From: Thiomicrorhabdus sp.
Lineage (GTDB): Bacteria > Pseudomonadota > Gammaproteobacteria > Thiomicrospirales > Thiomicrospiraceae
Direction: 5' to 3'
NCBI GenBank assembly: GCA_021648185.1
Contig: JAKITH010000089.1
Span: forward strand, 1 to 5,366
DNA length: 5,366 nucleotides
Below the pieces are notes generated by a model that worked only from the letters and a program-made list of their open reading frames with translations, ran no database searches and was not told the origin of the DNA. Numbering within the stretch: position 1 is the stretch's first letter; the number at the start of each line of letters is the position of its first letter. This document shows, in pieces, positions 5,256 to 5,366 of the stretch. Both the position numbers and the translations under genes were made by a program.

Positions 5256-5366
5256 AATCTCAGAAATGTGCTGTTAAGATTTTTCTGTCTTGTAACGAGC
5301 GGAACTCAAAGGCATCAAGAGATACCGATGTTACGAGCGCACGTTGAAAAACAAAACAAGGAAAGT
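5256..5366 (+). other. Noncoding flank beyond the IS, possibly the leader of a downstream gene
   Basis: No gene of support-worthy length is seen. It holds a near-perfect 11-bp direct repeat TGTWACGAGCG (5291-5301 and 5329-5339, 38 bp apart), and ends with ACAAGGAAAGT, where AAGGA could be the ribosome binding site of a plus-strand gene beginning just past the window. No clear terminator hairpin was found between the cytochrome and this point. Confidence 0.35.

Noticed and set aside
3898..5346. Reading frame that, with nine G at 3903 and the IS removed, stays open for about 52 codons past the G tract to a TGA at 5344-5346
   Set aside because: Such a length is not rare by chance and the translation shows no heme or family motif; the ten-G frame with its WMRSACG tail looks better.
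1..5366. tRNA, rRNA, CRISPR array or riboswitch
   Set aside because: I saw no cloverleaf-like sequence, regularly spaced repeats or conserved RNA motifs on either strand.

Overview
The window looks like proteobacterial DNA of moderate to low GC, perhaps from a gammaproteobacterium with respiratory or extracellular electron-transfer capacity. This placement is an inference from gene content and composition, and no taxonomic marker is present. The left three quarters carry a plus-strand redox gene set. The right quarter is a decayed IS3-family insertion sequence on the minus strand.

Region 1 (1-911) is the 3' part of a polytopic membrane protein related to heme-copper oxidase subunit I. It keeps the helix X heme-ligand pair (AHYH) and a helix VI histidine (WGGGH). 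The helix VII segment that normally supplies two CuB ligands has no histidine. Region 2 (908-1525) overlaps it by 4 bp and encodes an N-terminally anchored protein with three TPR repeats. Region 3 (1604-3946) encodes an exported 780-residue cytochrome with eleven CXXCH motifs, in the OmcS/OmcE-like 'doubled CXXCH' style. A plausible reading is that the membrane b-type cytochrome exchanges electrons with the quinone pool or a periplasmic carrier, the TPR protein helps assemble or scaffold the multiheme protein, and the undecaheme cytochrome carries electrons through or beyond the envelope.

Two features of the cytochrome gene stand out. It has a G8 tract in its Shine-Dalgarno region and a G10 tract in its last codons. 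It also switches codon style sharply near residue 550, at a boundary between heme pairs, which suggests a mosaic gene.

Region 4 (3976-5252) is a complete-length IS3-family element of 1277 bp. It has imperfect terminal inverted repeats, a 3-bp TTA target duplication, orfA, a typical A7 -1 frameshift site, and an orfB damaged by at least three frame disruptions. It was inserted 30 bp after the cytochrome stop, in convergent orientation. The last 114 bp (5253-5366) are the far side of the insertion site; no gene is seen there, but an AAGGA at the very end may serve a gene starting just beyond the window.
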